NCBI RefSeq assembly: GCF_029227915.1
Contig: NC_079882.1
Location: 31,364,001 to 31,428,000 of the forward strand
DNA: 64,000 bases
Direction of reading: 5' to 3'
From: Hydractinia symbiolongicarpus
Lineage: Eukaryota > Cnidaria > Hydrozoa > Anthoathecata > Hydractiniidae
Numbering within the stretch: the first letter of the stretch is position 1; each line of letters starts with the position of its first letter. Shown here piece after piece: positions 10,611-23,930 of the stretch. Both the position numbers and the translations under genes were made by a program. The notes under the pieces were generated by a model that saw nothing but the letters and a program-made list of their open reading frames with translations, searched no databases and had not been told where the DNA came from.

Positions 10611-13600
10611 CTTTCTTTGTATACTTTTGACTATACGGCCGAGTCCGGGATTTACGCGAAGTCGCGGGTTTTCGTCTGCCGGCGATTACACTTCTTTTAT
10701 TTAGCGTCTCATCAAAAATGAAAACATTTTTGAAAACTACAAGTCTCATGCGTTTTAGTGCTAAAAAACTAATTTAAAAAATCGTTTGTGAAATGAGTTT
10801 ACTCCCTGGGTACTTTCTTTATATACTTTTGACTATACGGGCAGAATCCGGGATTTACGGGAAATCGCGTGTTTTCGTTTGCCGGCGATTAAACTTCTTT
10901 TATTCAGCGTCTTATCAAAAATGAAAACATTTTAAAAACTACAAGTCTCATGCGTTTTAGTGCTGAAAAAATAATTTAAAAAATCGTTCGGGAAATGAGT
11001 TTACTCCCTGGGTACTTTCTTTGTATACTTTTGACTATACGGACCGAGTCCGGGATTTACGGGAAATCGCGGGTTTTCGTTTGCCGGCGATTAAACTTCT
11101 TTTATTTAGCGTCTCATCAAAAATGAAAACATTTTTAAAAACTACATGTCTCCTGCGTTTTATTGCTGAAAAAATAATTTAAAAAATCGTTCGAGAAATG
11201 AGTTTACTTCTTGGGTACTTTCTTTGTATACTTTTGACTATACGGGCCGAGTCCGGGATTTACGGGAAATCGCGGGTTTTCGTTTGCAGGCGATTAAACT
11301 TCTTTTATTCAGCGTCTCATCAAAAATGAAAACATTTTTGAAAACTACAAGTCTCATGCGTTTTAGTGGTGAAAAAATAATTTAAAAAATCGTTCGGGAA
11401 ATGAGTTTACTCCCTGGGTTCTTTCTTTGTATACTTTTGACTATACGGGCCGAGTCCGGGATTTACGCGAAATCCCGGGTTTTCGTTTGCCGGCGATTAC
11501 AATTCTTGCATTCAGCGTCTCATCAAAAATGAAAACATTTTTGATAACTACAAGTCTCATGCGTTTTAGTGCTAAAAAACTAATTTAAAAAATCGTTTGT
11601 GAAATGAGTTTACTCTCTGGGTACTTTCTTTATATACTTTTGACTATACGGGTCGAGGCCAGGACTTACGGGAAATCGCGGGTTTTCGTTTGCCGGCGAT
11701 TAAACTTCTTTTATTCAGCGTCTCATCAAAAATGAAAACATTTTTGAAAACTACAGGTCTCATGCGTTTTACTGGTGAAAAAATAATTTAAAAAATCGTT
11801 CGGGAAATTAGTTTACTCCCTGGGTACTTCCTTTGTATACTTTTGTCTATACGGGCCGGATCCGGGATTTACGCGAAATCGCGGATTTTCGTTTGCCGGC
11901 GATTACACTTCTTTTATTCAGCGTCTCACCAAAAATGAAAACATTTTTGAAAACTACAAGTCTCATGCGTTATAGTGCTAAAAAAATAATTTAAAAAATC
12001 GTTCGGTTAATGAGTTTACTCCCTAAGTACTTTCTTTGTATACTTTGGACTATACGAGCCGAGTCCGGGATTTAGGGGAAGTCGCGGGTTTTGGGTTTGC
12101 AGGCGATTAAACTTCTTTTATTCAGAGTCTCATCAAAAATGTAAACATTTTCGAAAACTACAAGTCTCACGCGTTTTACTGGTAAAAAAATAATTTAAAA
12201 AATCGTTCGGGAAATGAGTTTACTACCTGGGTACTTTCTTTGTATACTTTTGACTATACGGCCGAGTCCGGGATTTACGCGAAGTTGCGGGTTTTCGTCT
12301 GCCGGCGATTACACTTCTTTTATTCAGCGTCTCATCAAAAATGAAAACATTTTTGAAAACTACAAGTCTCATGCGTTTTAGTGCTAAAAAACTAATTTAA
12401 AAAATCGTTTGTGAAATGAGTTTACTCCCTGGGTACTTTCTTTATATACTTTTGACTATACGGGCCGACTCCGGGATTTACGGGAAATCGCGTGTTTTCG
12501 TTTGCCGGCGATTAAACTTCTTTTATTCAGCGTCTCATCAAAAATGAAAACATTTTAAAAACTACAAGTCTCATGCGTTTAGTGCTGAAAAAATAATTTA
12601 AAAAATCGTTCGGGAAATGAGTTTACTCCCTGGGTACTTTCTTTGTATACTTTTGACTATACGGGCCGAGTCCGGGATTTACGCGAAATCCCGGGTTTTC
12701 GTTTGCCGGCGATTACACTTCTTTCATTCAGCGTCTCATCAAAAATGAAAACATTTTTGATAACTACAAGTCTCATGCGTTTTAGTGCTAAAAAACTAAT
12801 TTAAAAAATCGTTTGTGAAATGAGTTTACTCCCTGGGTACTTTCTTTATATACTTTTGACTATACGGGTCGTGGCCAGGATTTACGGGAAATCGCGGGTT
12901 TTCGTTTGCCGGCGATTAAACTTCTTTTATTCAGCGTCTCATCAAAAATGAAAACATTTTTAAAAACTACATGTCTCCTGCGTTTTATTGCTGAAAAAAT
13001 AATTTAAAAAATCGTTCGAGAAATGAGTTTACTTCTTGGGTACTTTCTTTGTATACTTTTGACTATACGGGCCGAGTCCGGGATTTACGGGAAATCGCGG
13101 GTTTTCGTTTGCAGGCGATTAAACTTCTTTTATTCAGCGTCTCATCAAAAATGAAAACATTTTTGAAAACTACAAGTCTCATGCGTTTTAGTGGTGAAAA
13201 AATAATTTAAAAAATCGTTCGGCAAATGAGTTTACTCCCTGGGTTCTTTCTTTATATACTTTTGACTATACGGGCCGAGTCCGGGATTTACGCGAAATCC
13301 CGGGTTTTCGTTTGCCGGCGATTACAATTCTTGCATTCAGCGTCTCATCAAAAATGAAAACATTTTTGATAACTACAAGTCTCATGCGTTTTAGTGCTAA
13401 AAAACTAATTTAAAAAATTGTTTGTGAAATGAGTTTACTCTCTGGGTACTTTCTTTATATACTTTTGACTATACGGGTCGAGGCCAGGATTTACGGGAAA
13501 TCGCGGGTTTTCGTTTGCCGGCGATTAAACTTCTTTTATTCAGCGTCTCATCAAAAATGAAAACATTTTTGAAAACTACAGGTCTCATGCGTTTTACTGG

Positions 13601-14462
13601 TAAAAAAATAATTTAAAAAATCGTTCGGGAAATGAGTTAACTCCCTGGGTACTTCCTTTGTATACTTTGGACTATACGAGCCGAGTCCGGGATTTAGGGG
13701 AAGTCGCGGGTTTTGGGTTTGCAGGCGATTAAACTTCTTTTATTCAGAGTCTCATCAAAAATGTAAACATTTTCGAAAACTACAAGTCTCATGCGTTTTA
13801 CTGGTAAAAAAATAATTTAAAAAATCGTTCGGGAAATGAGTTTACTACCTGGGTACTTTCTTTGTATACTTTTGACTATACGGCCGAGTCCGGGATTTAC
13901 GCGAAGTTGCGGGTTTTCGTCTGCCGGCGATTACACTTCTTTTATTCAGCGTCTCATCAAAAATGAAAACATTTTTGAAAACTACAAGTCTCATGCGTTT
14001 TAGTGCTAAAAAACTAATTTAAAAAATCGTTTGTGAAATGAGTTTACTCCCTGGGTACTTTCTTTATATACTTTTGACTATACGGGCCGACTCTGGGATT
14101 TACGGGAAATCGCGTGTTTTCGTTTGCCGGCGATTAAACTTCTTTTATTCAGCGTCTCATCAAAAATGAAAACATTTTAAAAACTACAAGTCTCATGCGT
14201 TTTAGTGCTGAAAAAATAATTTAAAAAATCGTTCGGGAAATGAGTTTACTCCCTGGGTACTTTCTTTGTATACTTTTGACTATACGGACCGAGTCCGGGA
14301 TTTACGGGAAATCGCGGGTTTTCGTTTGCAGGCGATTAAACTTCTTTTATTCAGCGTCTCATCAAAAATGAAAACATTTTTGAAAACTACAAGTCTCATG
14401 CGTTTTAGTGGTGAAAAAATAATTTAAAAAATCGTTTGGGAAATGAGTTTACTCCCTGGGTT
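10611..14462 (+). repeat. 23-mer block, copy 2, four monomers shorter (3,852 bp)
   Basis: Nearly the same monomer order as copy 1, down to single-base variants. It lacks four monomers: where copy 1 has D/E-F-C-D/E-F (7,911-8,922), this copy has a single D/F hybrid at 12,573-12,774, with the switch inside about 12,640-12,665. The end is ambiguous up to about 14,490 because both sides share the same bases there. Confidence 0.85.
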
Positions 14463-15817
14463 CTTTCTTTGTATACTTTTGACTATACGGGCCGAGTCCG
14501 GGATTGACGCGAAATCCCGGTTTTTCGTTTGCCAGCGATTACACTTCTTTCATTCAGCGTCTCATCAAAAATGAAAACATTTTTGATAACTACAAGTCTC
14601 ATGCGTTATAGTGCTAAAAAAATAATTTAAAAAATCGTTCGGTTAATGTGTTTACTCCCTGGGTACTTTCTTTGTATACTTTGGACTATACGAGCCGAGT
14701 CCGGGATTTAGGGGAAGTCGCGGGTTTTGGGTTTGCCGGCGATTAAACTTCTTTTATTCAGAGTCTCATCAAAAATGTAAACATTTTCGAAAACTACAAG
14801 TCTCATGCGTTTTACTGGTAAAAAAATAATTTAAAAAATCGTTCGGGAAATGAGTTTACTACCTGGGTACTTTCTTTGTATACTTTTGACTATACGGCCG
14901 AGTCCGGGATTTACGCGAAGTTGCGGGTTTTCGTCTGCCGGCGATTACACTTCTTTTATTCAGCGTCTCATCAAAAATGAAAACATTTTAAAAACTACAA
15001 GTCTCATGCGTTTTAGTGCTGAAAAAATAATTTAAAAAATCGTTCGGGAAATGAGTTTTCTCCCTGGGTACTTTCTTTGTATACTTTTGACTGTACGGAC
15101 CGAGTCCGGGATTTACGGGAAATCGCGGGTTTTCGTTTGCAGGCGATTAAACTTCTTTTATTCAGCGTCTCATCAAAAATGAAAACATTTTTAAAAACTA
15201 CAGGTCTCATGCGTTTTACTGCTAAAAAAATAATTTAAAAAATCGTTCGGGAAATGAGTTTACTCCCTGGGTACTTCCTTTGTATACTTTTGTCTATACA
15301 GGCCGGATCCGGGATTTACGCGAAATCGCGGATTTTCGTTTGCCGGCGATTACCCTTCTTTTATTCAGCGTCTCTCCAAAAATGAAAACATTTTTGAAAA
15401 CTACAAGTCTCATGCGTTATAGTGCTAAAAAAATAATTTAAAAAATCGTTCGGTTAATGAGTTTACTCCCTGGGTACTTTCTTTGTATACTTTGGACTAT
15501 ACGAGCCGAGTCCGGGATTTAGGGGAAGTCGCGGGTTTTGGGTTTGCAGGCGATTAAACTTCTTTTATTCAGCGTCTCATCAAAAATGTAAACATTTTCG
15601 AAAACTACAAGTCTTATGCGTTTTACTGGTAAAAAAATAATTTAAAAAATCGTTCGGGAAATGAGTTTACTCCCTGGGTACTTTCTTTGTATACTTTTGA
15701 CTATACGGCCGAGTCCGGGATTTACGCGAAGTCGCGGGTTTTCGTCTGCCGGCGATTACACTTCTTTTATTCAGCGTCTCATCAAAAATGAAAACATTTT
15801 TGAAAACTACAAGTCTC

Positions 15818-17033
15818 ATGCGTTTTAGTGCTAAAAAACTAATTTAAAAAATCGTTTGTGAAATGAGTTTACTCCCTGGGTACTTTCTTTATATACTTTT
15901 GACTATACGGGCCGACTCCGGGATTTACGGGAAATCGCGTGTTTTCGTTTGCCGGCGATTAAACTTCTTTTATTCAGCGTCTCATCAAAAATGAAAACAT
16001 TTTAAAAACTACAAGTCTCATGCGTTTTAGTGCTGAAAAAATAATTTAAAAAATCGTTCGGGAAATGAGTTTACTCCCTGGGTACTTTCTTTGTATACTT
16101 TTGACTATACGGACTGAGTCTGGGATTTACGGGAAATCGCGGGTTTTCGTTTGCCGGCGATTAAACTTCTTTTATTCAGCGTCTCATCAAAAATGAAAAC
16201 ATTTTTAAAAACTACATGTCTCCTGCGTTTTATTGCTGAAAAAATAATTTAAAAAATCGTTCGAGAAATGAGTTTACTTCTTGGGTACTTTCTTTGTATA
16301 CTTTTGACTATACGGGCCGAGTCCGGGATTTACGGGAAATCGCGGGTTTTCGTCTGCCGGCGATTACACTTGTTTTATTCAGCGTCTCATCAAAAATGAA
16401 AACATTTTTGAAAACTACAAGTCTCATGCGTTTTAGTGCTAAAAAACTAATTTAAAAAATCGTTTGTGAAATGAGTTTACTCCCTGGGTACTTTCTTTAT
16501 ATACTTTTGACTATACGGGCCGACTCCGGGATTTACGGGAAATCGCGTGTTTTCGTTTGCCGGCGATTAAACTTCTTTTATTCAGCGTCTCATCAAAAAT
16601 GAAAACATTTTAAAAACTACAAGTCTCATGCGTTTTAGTGCTGAAAAAATAATTTAAAAAATCGTTCGGGAAATGAGTTTACTCCCTGGGTACTTTCTTT
16701 GTATACTTTTGACTATACGGACTGAGTCTGGGATTTACGGGAAATCGCGGGTTTTCGTTTGCCGGCGATTAAACTTCTTTTATTCAGCGTCTCATCAAAA
16801 ATGAAAACATTTTTAAAAACTACATGTCTCCTGCGTTTTATTGCTGAAAAAATAATTTAAAAAATCGTTCGAGAAATGAGTTTACTTCTTGGGTACTTTC
16901 TTTGTATACTTTTGACTATACGGGCCGAGTCCGGGATTTACGGGAAATCGCGGGTTTTCGTCTGCCGGCGATTACACTTGTTTTATTCAGCGTCTCATCA
17001 AAAATGAAAACATTTTTGAAAACTACAAGTCTC
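15818..17033 (+). repeat. 3-mer tandem duplication (C, D, E/B hybrid), 2 x 608 bp
   Basis: Units 15818-16425 and 16426-17033, followed by a further C and D. GGACTGAGTCTGGG recurs at 16,111 and 16,719, and CACTTGTTTTATTC at about 16,367 and 16,975. The third monomer of each unit begins as type E (CTGCG, CGTTCGAG) and ends as type B (TCTGCCGGCGATTACAC). Confidence 0.82.
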
Positions 17034-17438
17034 ATGCGTTTTAGTGCTAAAAAACTAATTTAAAAAATCGTTTGTGAAATGAGTTTACTCCCTGGGTACT
17101 TTCTTTATATACTTTTGACTATACGGGCCGACTCCGGGATTTACGGGAAATCGCGTGTTTTCGTTTGCCGGCGATTAAACTTCTTTTATTCAGCGTCTCA
17201 TCAAAAATGAAAACATTTTAAAAACTACAAGTCTCATGCGTTTTAGTGCTGAAAAAATAATTTAAAAAATCGTTCGGGAAATGAGTTTACTCCCTGGGTA
17301 CTTTCTTTGTATACTTTTGACTATACGGACCGAGTCCGGGATTTACGGGAAATCGCGGGTTTTCGTTTGCAGGCGATTAAACTTCTTTTATTCAGCGTCT
17401 CATCAAAAATGAAAACATTTTTGAAAACTACAAGTCTC

Positions 17439-19467
17439 ATGCGTTTTAGTGGTGAAAAAATAATTTAAAAAATCGTTTGGGAAATGAGTTTACTCCCTGG
17501 GTTCTTTCTTTGTATACTTTTGACTATACGGGCCGAGTCCGGGATTGACGCGAAATCCCGGGTTTTCGTGTGCCGGCGATTACACTTCTTTCATTCAGCG
17601 TCTCATCAAAAATGAAAACATTTTTGATAACTACAAGTCTCATGCGTTTTAGTGCTAAAAAAATAATTTAAAAAATCGTTTGTGAAATGAGTTTACTCCC
17701 TGGGTACTTTCTTTATATACTTTTGACTATACGGGTCGTGGCCAGGATTTACGGGAAATCGCGGGTTTTCGTTTGCCGGCGATTAAACTTCTTTTATTCA
17801 GCGTCTCATCAAAAATGAAAACATTTTTGAAAACTACAGGTCTCATGCGTTTTACTGGTAAAAAAATAATTTAAAAAATCGTTCGGGAAATGAGTTTACT
17901 CCCTGGGTACTTCCTTTGTATACTTTTGTCTATACAGGCCGGATCCGGGATTTACGCGAAATCGCGGATTTTCGTTTGCCGGCGATTACACTTCTTTTAT
18001 TCAGCGTCTCACCAAAAATGAAAACATTTTTGAAAACTACAAGTCTCATGCGTTATAGTGCTAAAAAAATAATTTAAAAAATCGTTCGGTTAATGAGTTT
18101 ACTCCCTGGGTACTTTCTTTGTATACTTTGGACTATACGAGCCGAGTCCGGGATTTAGGGGAAGTCGCGGGTTTTGGGTTTGCAGGCGATTAAACTTCTT
18201 TTATTCAGCGTCTCATCAAAAATGTAAACATTTTCGAAAACTACAAGTCCTATGCGTTTTACTGGTAAAAAAATAATTTAAAAAATCGTTCGGGAAATGA
18301 GTTTACTCCCTGGGTACTTTCTTTGTATACTTTTGACTATACGGCCGAGTCCGGGATTTACGGGAAATCGCGTGTTTTCGTTTGCCGGAGATTAAACTTC
18401 TTTTATTCAGCGTCTCATCAAAAATGAAAACATTTTAAAAACTACAAGTCTCATGCGTTTTAGTGGTGAAAAAATAATTTAAAAAATCGTTTGGGAAATG
18501 AGTTTACTCCCTGGGTTCTTTCTTTGTATACTTTTGACTATACGGGCCGAGTCCGGGATTGACGCGAAATCCCGGGTTTTCGTTTGCCGGCGATTACACT
18601 TCTTTTATTCAGCGTCTCATCAAAAATGAAAACATTTTTGATAACTACAAGTCTCATGCGTTTTAGTGCTAAAAAAATAATTTAAAAAATCGTTTGTGAA
18701 ATGAGTTTACTCCCTGGGTACTTTCTTTATATACTTTTGACTATACGGGTCGTGGCCAGGATTTACGGGAAATCGCGGGTTTTCGTTTGCCGGCGATTAA
18801 ACTTCTTTTATTCAGCGTCTCATCAAAAATGAAAACATTTTTGAAAACTACAGGTCTCATGCGTTTTACTGGTAAAAAAATAATTTAAAAAATCGTTCGG
18901 GAAATGAGTTTACTCCCTGGGTACTTCCTTTGTATACTTTTGTCTATACAGGCCGGATCCGGGATTTACGCGAAATCGCGGATTTTCGTTTGCCGGCGAT
19001 TACACTTCTTTTATTCAGCGTCTCACCAAAAATGAAAACATTTTTGAAAACTACAAGTCTCATGCGTTATAGTGCTAAAAAAATAATTTAAAAAATCGTT
19101 CGGTTAATGAGTTTACTCCCTGGGTACTTTCTTTGTATACTTTGGACTATACGAGCCGAGTCCGGGATTTAGGGGAAGTCGCGGGTTTTGGGTTTGCAGG
19201 CGATTAAACTTCTTTTATTCAGCGTCTCATCAAAAATGTAAACATTTTCGAAAACTACAAGTCTTATGCGTTTTACTGGTAAAAAAATAATTCAAAAAAT
19301 CGTTCGGGAAATGAGTTTACTCCCTGGGTACTTTCTTTGTATTTTTTTGACTATACGGCCGAGTCCGGGATTTACGCGAAGTCGCGGGTTTTCGTCTGCC
19401 GGCGATTACACTTCTTTTATTCAGCGTCTCATCAAAAATGAAAACATTTTTGAATACTACAAGTCTC
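17439..19467 (+). repeat. 5-mer repeat F-G-H-A-B, 2 x ~1,014 bp
   Basis: F monomers with CGTTTGGG and GGATTGACGC start at 17,439 and 18,453, and G, H, A and B follow in both. The B of the first unit is a B/C hybrid (core GGGAAATCGCGTG), so the crossover that made the duplication probably lies near it. The second unit overlaps the start of the 2,029-bp block. Confidence 0.78.
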
Positions 19468-20777
19468 ATGCGTTTTAGTGCTAAAAAACTAATTTAAAAA
19501 ATCGTTTGTGAAATGAGTTTACTCCCTGGGTACTTTCTTTATATACTTTTGACTATACGGGCCGACTCCGGGATTTACGGGAAATCGCGTGTTTTCGTTT
19601 GCCGGCGATTAAACTTCATTTATTCAGCGTCTCATCAAAAATGAAAACATTTTAAAAACTACAAGTCTCATGCGTTTTAGTGCTGAAAAAATAATTTAAA
19701 AAATCGTTCGGGAAATGAGTTTACTCCCTGGGTACTTTCTTTGTATACTTTTGACTATACGGACCGAGTCTGGGATTTACGGGAAATCGCGGGTTTTCGT
19801 TTGCCGGCGATTAAACTTCTTTTATTCAGCGTCTCATCAAAAATGAAAACATTTTTAAAAACTACATGTCTCCTGCGTTTTATTGCTGAAAAAATAATTT
19901 AAAAAATCGTTCGAGAAATGAGTCTACTTCTTGGGTACTTTCTTTGTATACTTTTGACTATACGGGCCGAGTCCGGGATTTACGGGAAATCGCGGGTTTT
20001 CGTTTGCAGGCGATTAAACTTCTTTTATTCAGCGTCTCATCAAAAATGAAAACATTTTTGAAAACTACAAGTCTCATGCGTTTTAGTGGTGAAAAAATAA
20101 TTTAAAAAATCGTTCGGGAAATGAGTTTACTTCCTGGGTACTTCCTTTGTATACTTTTGTCTATACAGGCCGGATCCGGGATTTACGCGAATTCGCGGAT
20201 TTTCGTTTGCCGGCGATTACACTTCTTTTATTCAGCGTCTCACCAAAAATGAAAACATTTTTGAAAACTACAAGTCTCATGCGTTATAGTGCTAAAAAAA
20301 TAATTTAAAAAAACGTTCGGTTAATGAGTTTACTCCCTGGGTACTTTCTTTGTATACTTTGGACTATACGAGCCGAGTCCGGGATTTAGGGGAAGTCGCG
20401 GGTTTTGGGTTTGCAGGCGATTAAACTTCTTTTATTCAGCGTCTCATCAAAAATGTAAACATTTTCGAAAACTACAAGTCTTATGCGTTTTACTGGTAAA
20501 AAAATAATTTAAAAAATCGTTCGGGAAATGAGTTTACTCCCTGGGTACTTTCTTTGTATACTTTTGACTATACGGCCGAGTCCGGGATTTACGCGAAGTC
20601 GCGGGTTTTCGTCTGCCGGCGATTACACTTCTTTTATTCAGCGTCTCATCAAAAATGAAAACATTTTTGATAACTACAAGTCTCATGCGTTTTAGTGCTA
20701 AAAAACTAATTTAAAAAATCGTTTGTGAAATGAGTTTACTCCCTGGGTACTTTCTTTATATACTTTTGACTATACGG
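18749..20777 (+). repeat. 10-mer block, copy 1 (2,029 bp)
   Basis: Repeated directly at 20,778-22,806. Private variants recur 2,029 bp apart: a TATTTTTTTGAC change near 19,341/21,370, TTGAATACTAC near 19,450/21,479, AATTCAAAAAATCG in type B, CACTTCATTTATTC in type C and AAAAACGTTCGG in type A (20,311/22,340). Monomer order is H, A, B, C, D, E, F/H hybrid, A, B, C. Confidence 0.87.
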
Positions 20778-22806
20778 GCCGACTCCGGGATTTACGGGAA
20801 ATCGCGGGTTTTCGTTTGCCGGCGATTAAACTTCTTTTATTCAGCGTCTCATCAAAAATGAAAACATTTTTGAAAACTACAGGTCTCATGCGTTTTACTG
20901 GTAAAAAAATAATTTAAAAAATCGTTCGGGAAATGAGTTTACTCCCTGGGTACTTCCTTTGTATACTTTTGTCTATACAGGCCGGATCCGGGATTTACGC
21001 GAAATCGCGGATTTTCGTTTGCCGGCGATTACACTTCTTTTATTCAGCGTCTCACCAAAAATGAAAACATTTTTGAAAACTACAAGTCTCATGCGTTATA
21101 GTGCTAAAAAAATAATTTAAAAAATCGTTCGGTTAATGAGTTTACTCCCTGGGTACTTTCTTTGTATACTTTGGACTATACGAGCCGAGTCCGGGATTTA
21201 GGGGAAGTCGCGGGTTTTGGGTTTGCAGGCGATTAAACTTCTTTTATTCAGCGTCTCATCAAAAATGTAAACATTTTCGAAAACTACAAGTCTTATGCGT
21301 TTTACTGGTAAAAAAATAATTCAAAAAATCGTTCGGGAAATGAGTTTACTCCCTGGGTACTTTCTTTGTATTTTTTTGACTATACGGCCGAGTCCGGGAT
21401 TTACGCGAAGTCGCGGGTTTTCGTCTGCCGGCGATTACACTTCTTTTATTCAGCGTCTCATCAAAAATGAAAACATTTTTGAATACTACAAGTCTCATGC
21501 GTTTTAGTGCTAAAAAACTAATTTAAAAAATCGTTTGTGAAATGAGTTTACTCCCTGGGTACTTTCTTTATATACTTTTGACTATACGGGCCGACTCCGG
21601 GATTTACGGGAAATCGCGTGTTTTCGTTTGCCGGCGATTAAACTTCATTTATTCAGCGTCTCATCAAAAATGAAAACATTTTAAAAACTACAAGTCTCAT
21701 GCGTTTTAGTGCTGAAAAAATAATTTAAAAAATCGTTCGGGAAATGAGTTTACTCCCTGGGTACTTTCTTTGTATACTTTTGACTATACGGACCGAGTCT
21801 GGGATTTACGGGAAATCGCGGGTTTTCGTTTGCCGGCGATTAAACTTCTTTTATTCAGCGTCTCATCAAAAATGGAAACATTTTTAAAAACTACATGTCT
21901 CCTGCGTTTTATTGCTGAAAAAATAATTTAAAAAATCGTTCGAGAAATGAGTCTACTTCTTGGGTACTTTCTTTGTATACTTTTGACTATACGGGCCGAG
22001 TCCGGGATTTACGGGAAATCGCGGGTTTTCGTTTGCAGGCGATTAAACTTCTTTTATTCAGCGTCTCATCAAAAATGAAAACATTTTTGAAAACTACAAG
22101 TCTCATGCGTTTTAGTGGTGAAAAAATAATTTAAAAAATCGTTCGGGAAATGAGTTTACTTCCTGGGTACTTCCTTTGTATACTTTTGTCTATACAGGCC
22201 GGATCCGGGATTTACGCGAATTCGCGGATTTTCGTTTGCCGGCGATTACACTTCTTTTATTCAGCGTCTCACCAAAAATGAAAACATTTTTGAAAACTAC
22301 AAGTCTCATGCGTTATAGTGCTAAAAAAATAATTTAAAAAAACGTTCGGTTAATGAGTTTACTCCCTGGGTACTTTCTTTGTATACTTTGGACTATACGA
22401 GCCGAGTCCGGGATTTAGGGGAAGTCGCGGGTTTTGGGTTTGCAGGTGATTAAACTTCTTTTATTCAGCGTCTCATCAAAAATGTAAACATTTTCGAAAA
22501 CTACAAGTCTTATGCGTTTTACTGGTAAAAAAATAATTTAAAAAATCGTTCGGGAAATGAGTTTACTCCCTGGGTACTTTCTTTGTATACTTTTGACTAT
22601 ACGGCCGAGTCCGGGATTTACGCGAAGTCGCGGGTTTTCGTCTGCCGGCGATTACACTTCTTTTATTCAGCGTCTCATCAAAAATGAAAACATTTTTGAT
22701 AACTACAAGTCTCATGCGTTTTAGTGCTAAAAAACTAATTTAAAAAATCGTTTGTGAAATGAGTTTACTCCCTGGGTACTTTCTTTATATACTTTTGACT
22801 ATACGG
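20778..22806 (+). repeat. 10-mer block, copy 2 (2,029 bp)
   Basis: Nearly identical to the preceding block. Differences seen are ATGGAAACA near 21,873 (ATGAAAACA in copy 1) and GCAGGTGATT near 22,443 (GCAGGCGATT). The low divergence marks a recent duplication. Confidence 0.87.
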
Positions 22807-23930
22807 GCCGACTCCGGGATTTACGGGAACTCGCGTGTTTTCGTTTGCCGGCGATTAAACTTCATTTATTCAGCGTCTCATCAAAAATGAAAACATTTTA
22901 AAAACTACAAGTCTCATGCGTTTTAGTGCTGAAAAAATAATTTAAAAAATCGTTCGGGAAATGAGTTTACTCCCTGGGTACTTTCTTTGTGTACTTTTGA
23001 CTATACGGACCGAGTCTGGGATTTACGGGAAATCGCGGGTTTTCGTTTGCCGGCGATTAAACTTCTTTTATTCAGCGTCTCATCAAAAATGAAAACATTT
23101 TTAAAAACTACATGTCTCCTGCGTTTTATTGCTGAAAAAATAATTTAAAAAATCGTTCGAGAAATGAGTCTACTTCTTGGGTACTTTCTTTGTATACTTT
23201 TGACTATACGGGCCGAGTCCGGGATTTACGGGAAATCGCGGGTTTTCGTTTGCAGGCGATTAAACTTCTTTTATTCAGCGTCTCATCAAAAATGAAAACA
23301 TTTTTGAAAACTACAAGTCTCATGCGTTTTAGTGGTGAAAAAATAATTTAAAAAATCGTTCGGGAAATGAGTTTACTTCCTGGGTACTTCCTTTGTATAC
23401 TTTTGTCTATACAGGCCGGATCCGGGATTTACGCGAATTCGCGGATTTTCGTTTGCCGGCGATTACACTTCTTTTATTCAGCGTCTCACCAAAAATGAAA
23501 ACATTTTTGAAAACTACAAGTCTCATGCGTTATAGTGCTAAAAAAATAATTTAAAAAAACGTTCGGTTAATGAGTTTACTCCCTGGGTACTTTCTTTGTA
23601 TACTTTGGACTATACGAGCCGAGTCCGGGATTTAGGGGAAGTCGCGGGTTTTGGGTTTGCAGGCGATTAAACTTCTTTTATTCAGCGTCTCATCAAAAAT
23701 GTAAACATTTTCGAAAACTACAAGTCTTATGCGTTTTACTGGTAAAAAAATAATTTAAAAAATCGTTCGGGAAATGAGTTTACTCCCTGGGTACTTTCTT
23801 TGTATACTTTTGACTATACGGCCGAGTCCGGGATTTACGCGAAGTCGCGGGTTTTCGTCTGCCGGCGATTACACTTCTTTTATTCAGCGTCCCATCAAAA
23901 ATGAAAACATTTTTGAAAACTACAAGTCTC
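21497..23930 (+). repeat. 6-mer duplication C-D-E-F/H-A-B, 2 x 1,217 bp
   Basis: Units start at 21,497 and 22,714 and end at 23,930. AGTCTACTTC in type E, the F/H hybrid with TTACTTCCTGGG, and AAAAACGTTCGG in type A all recur 1,217 bp apart. A truncated further round follows: the next AAAAACGTTCGG is at 24,570, 1,013 bp on, after a C monomer shortened at GTGCTAAAAACTGATT. This copy overlaps the 10-mer block and shows that a 6-mer part of it was amplified again. Confidence 0.82.

Noticed and set aside
19266-21507. Two identical 70-codon frames at 19,266 and 21,295
   Set aside because: They are the same type B monomer in the two copies of the 2,029-bp block; identity reflects the duplication, not selection on a protein.
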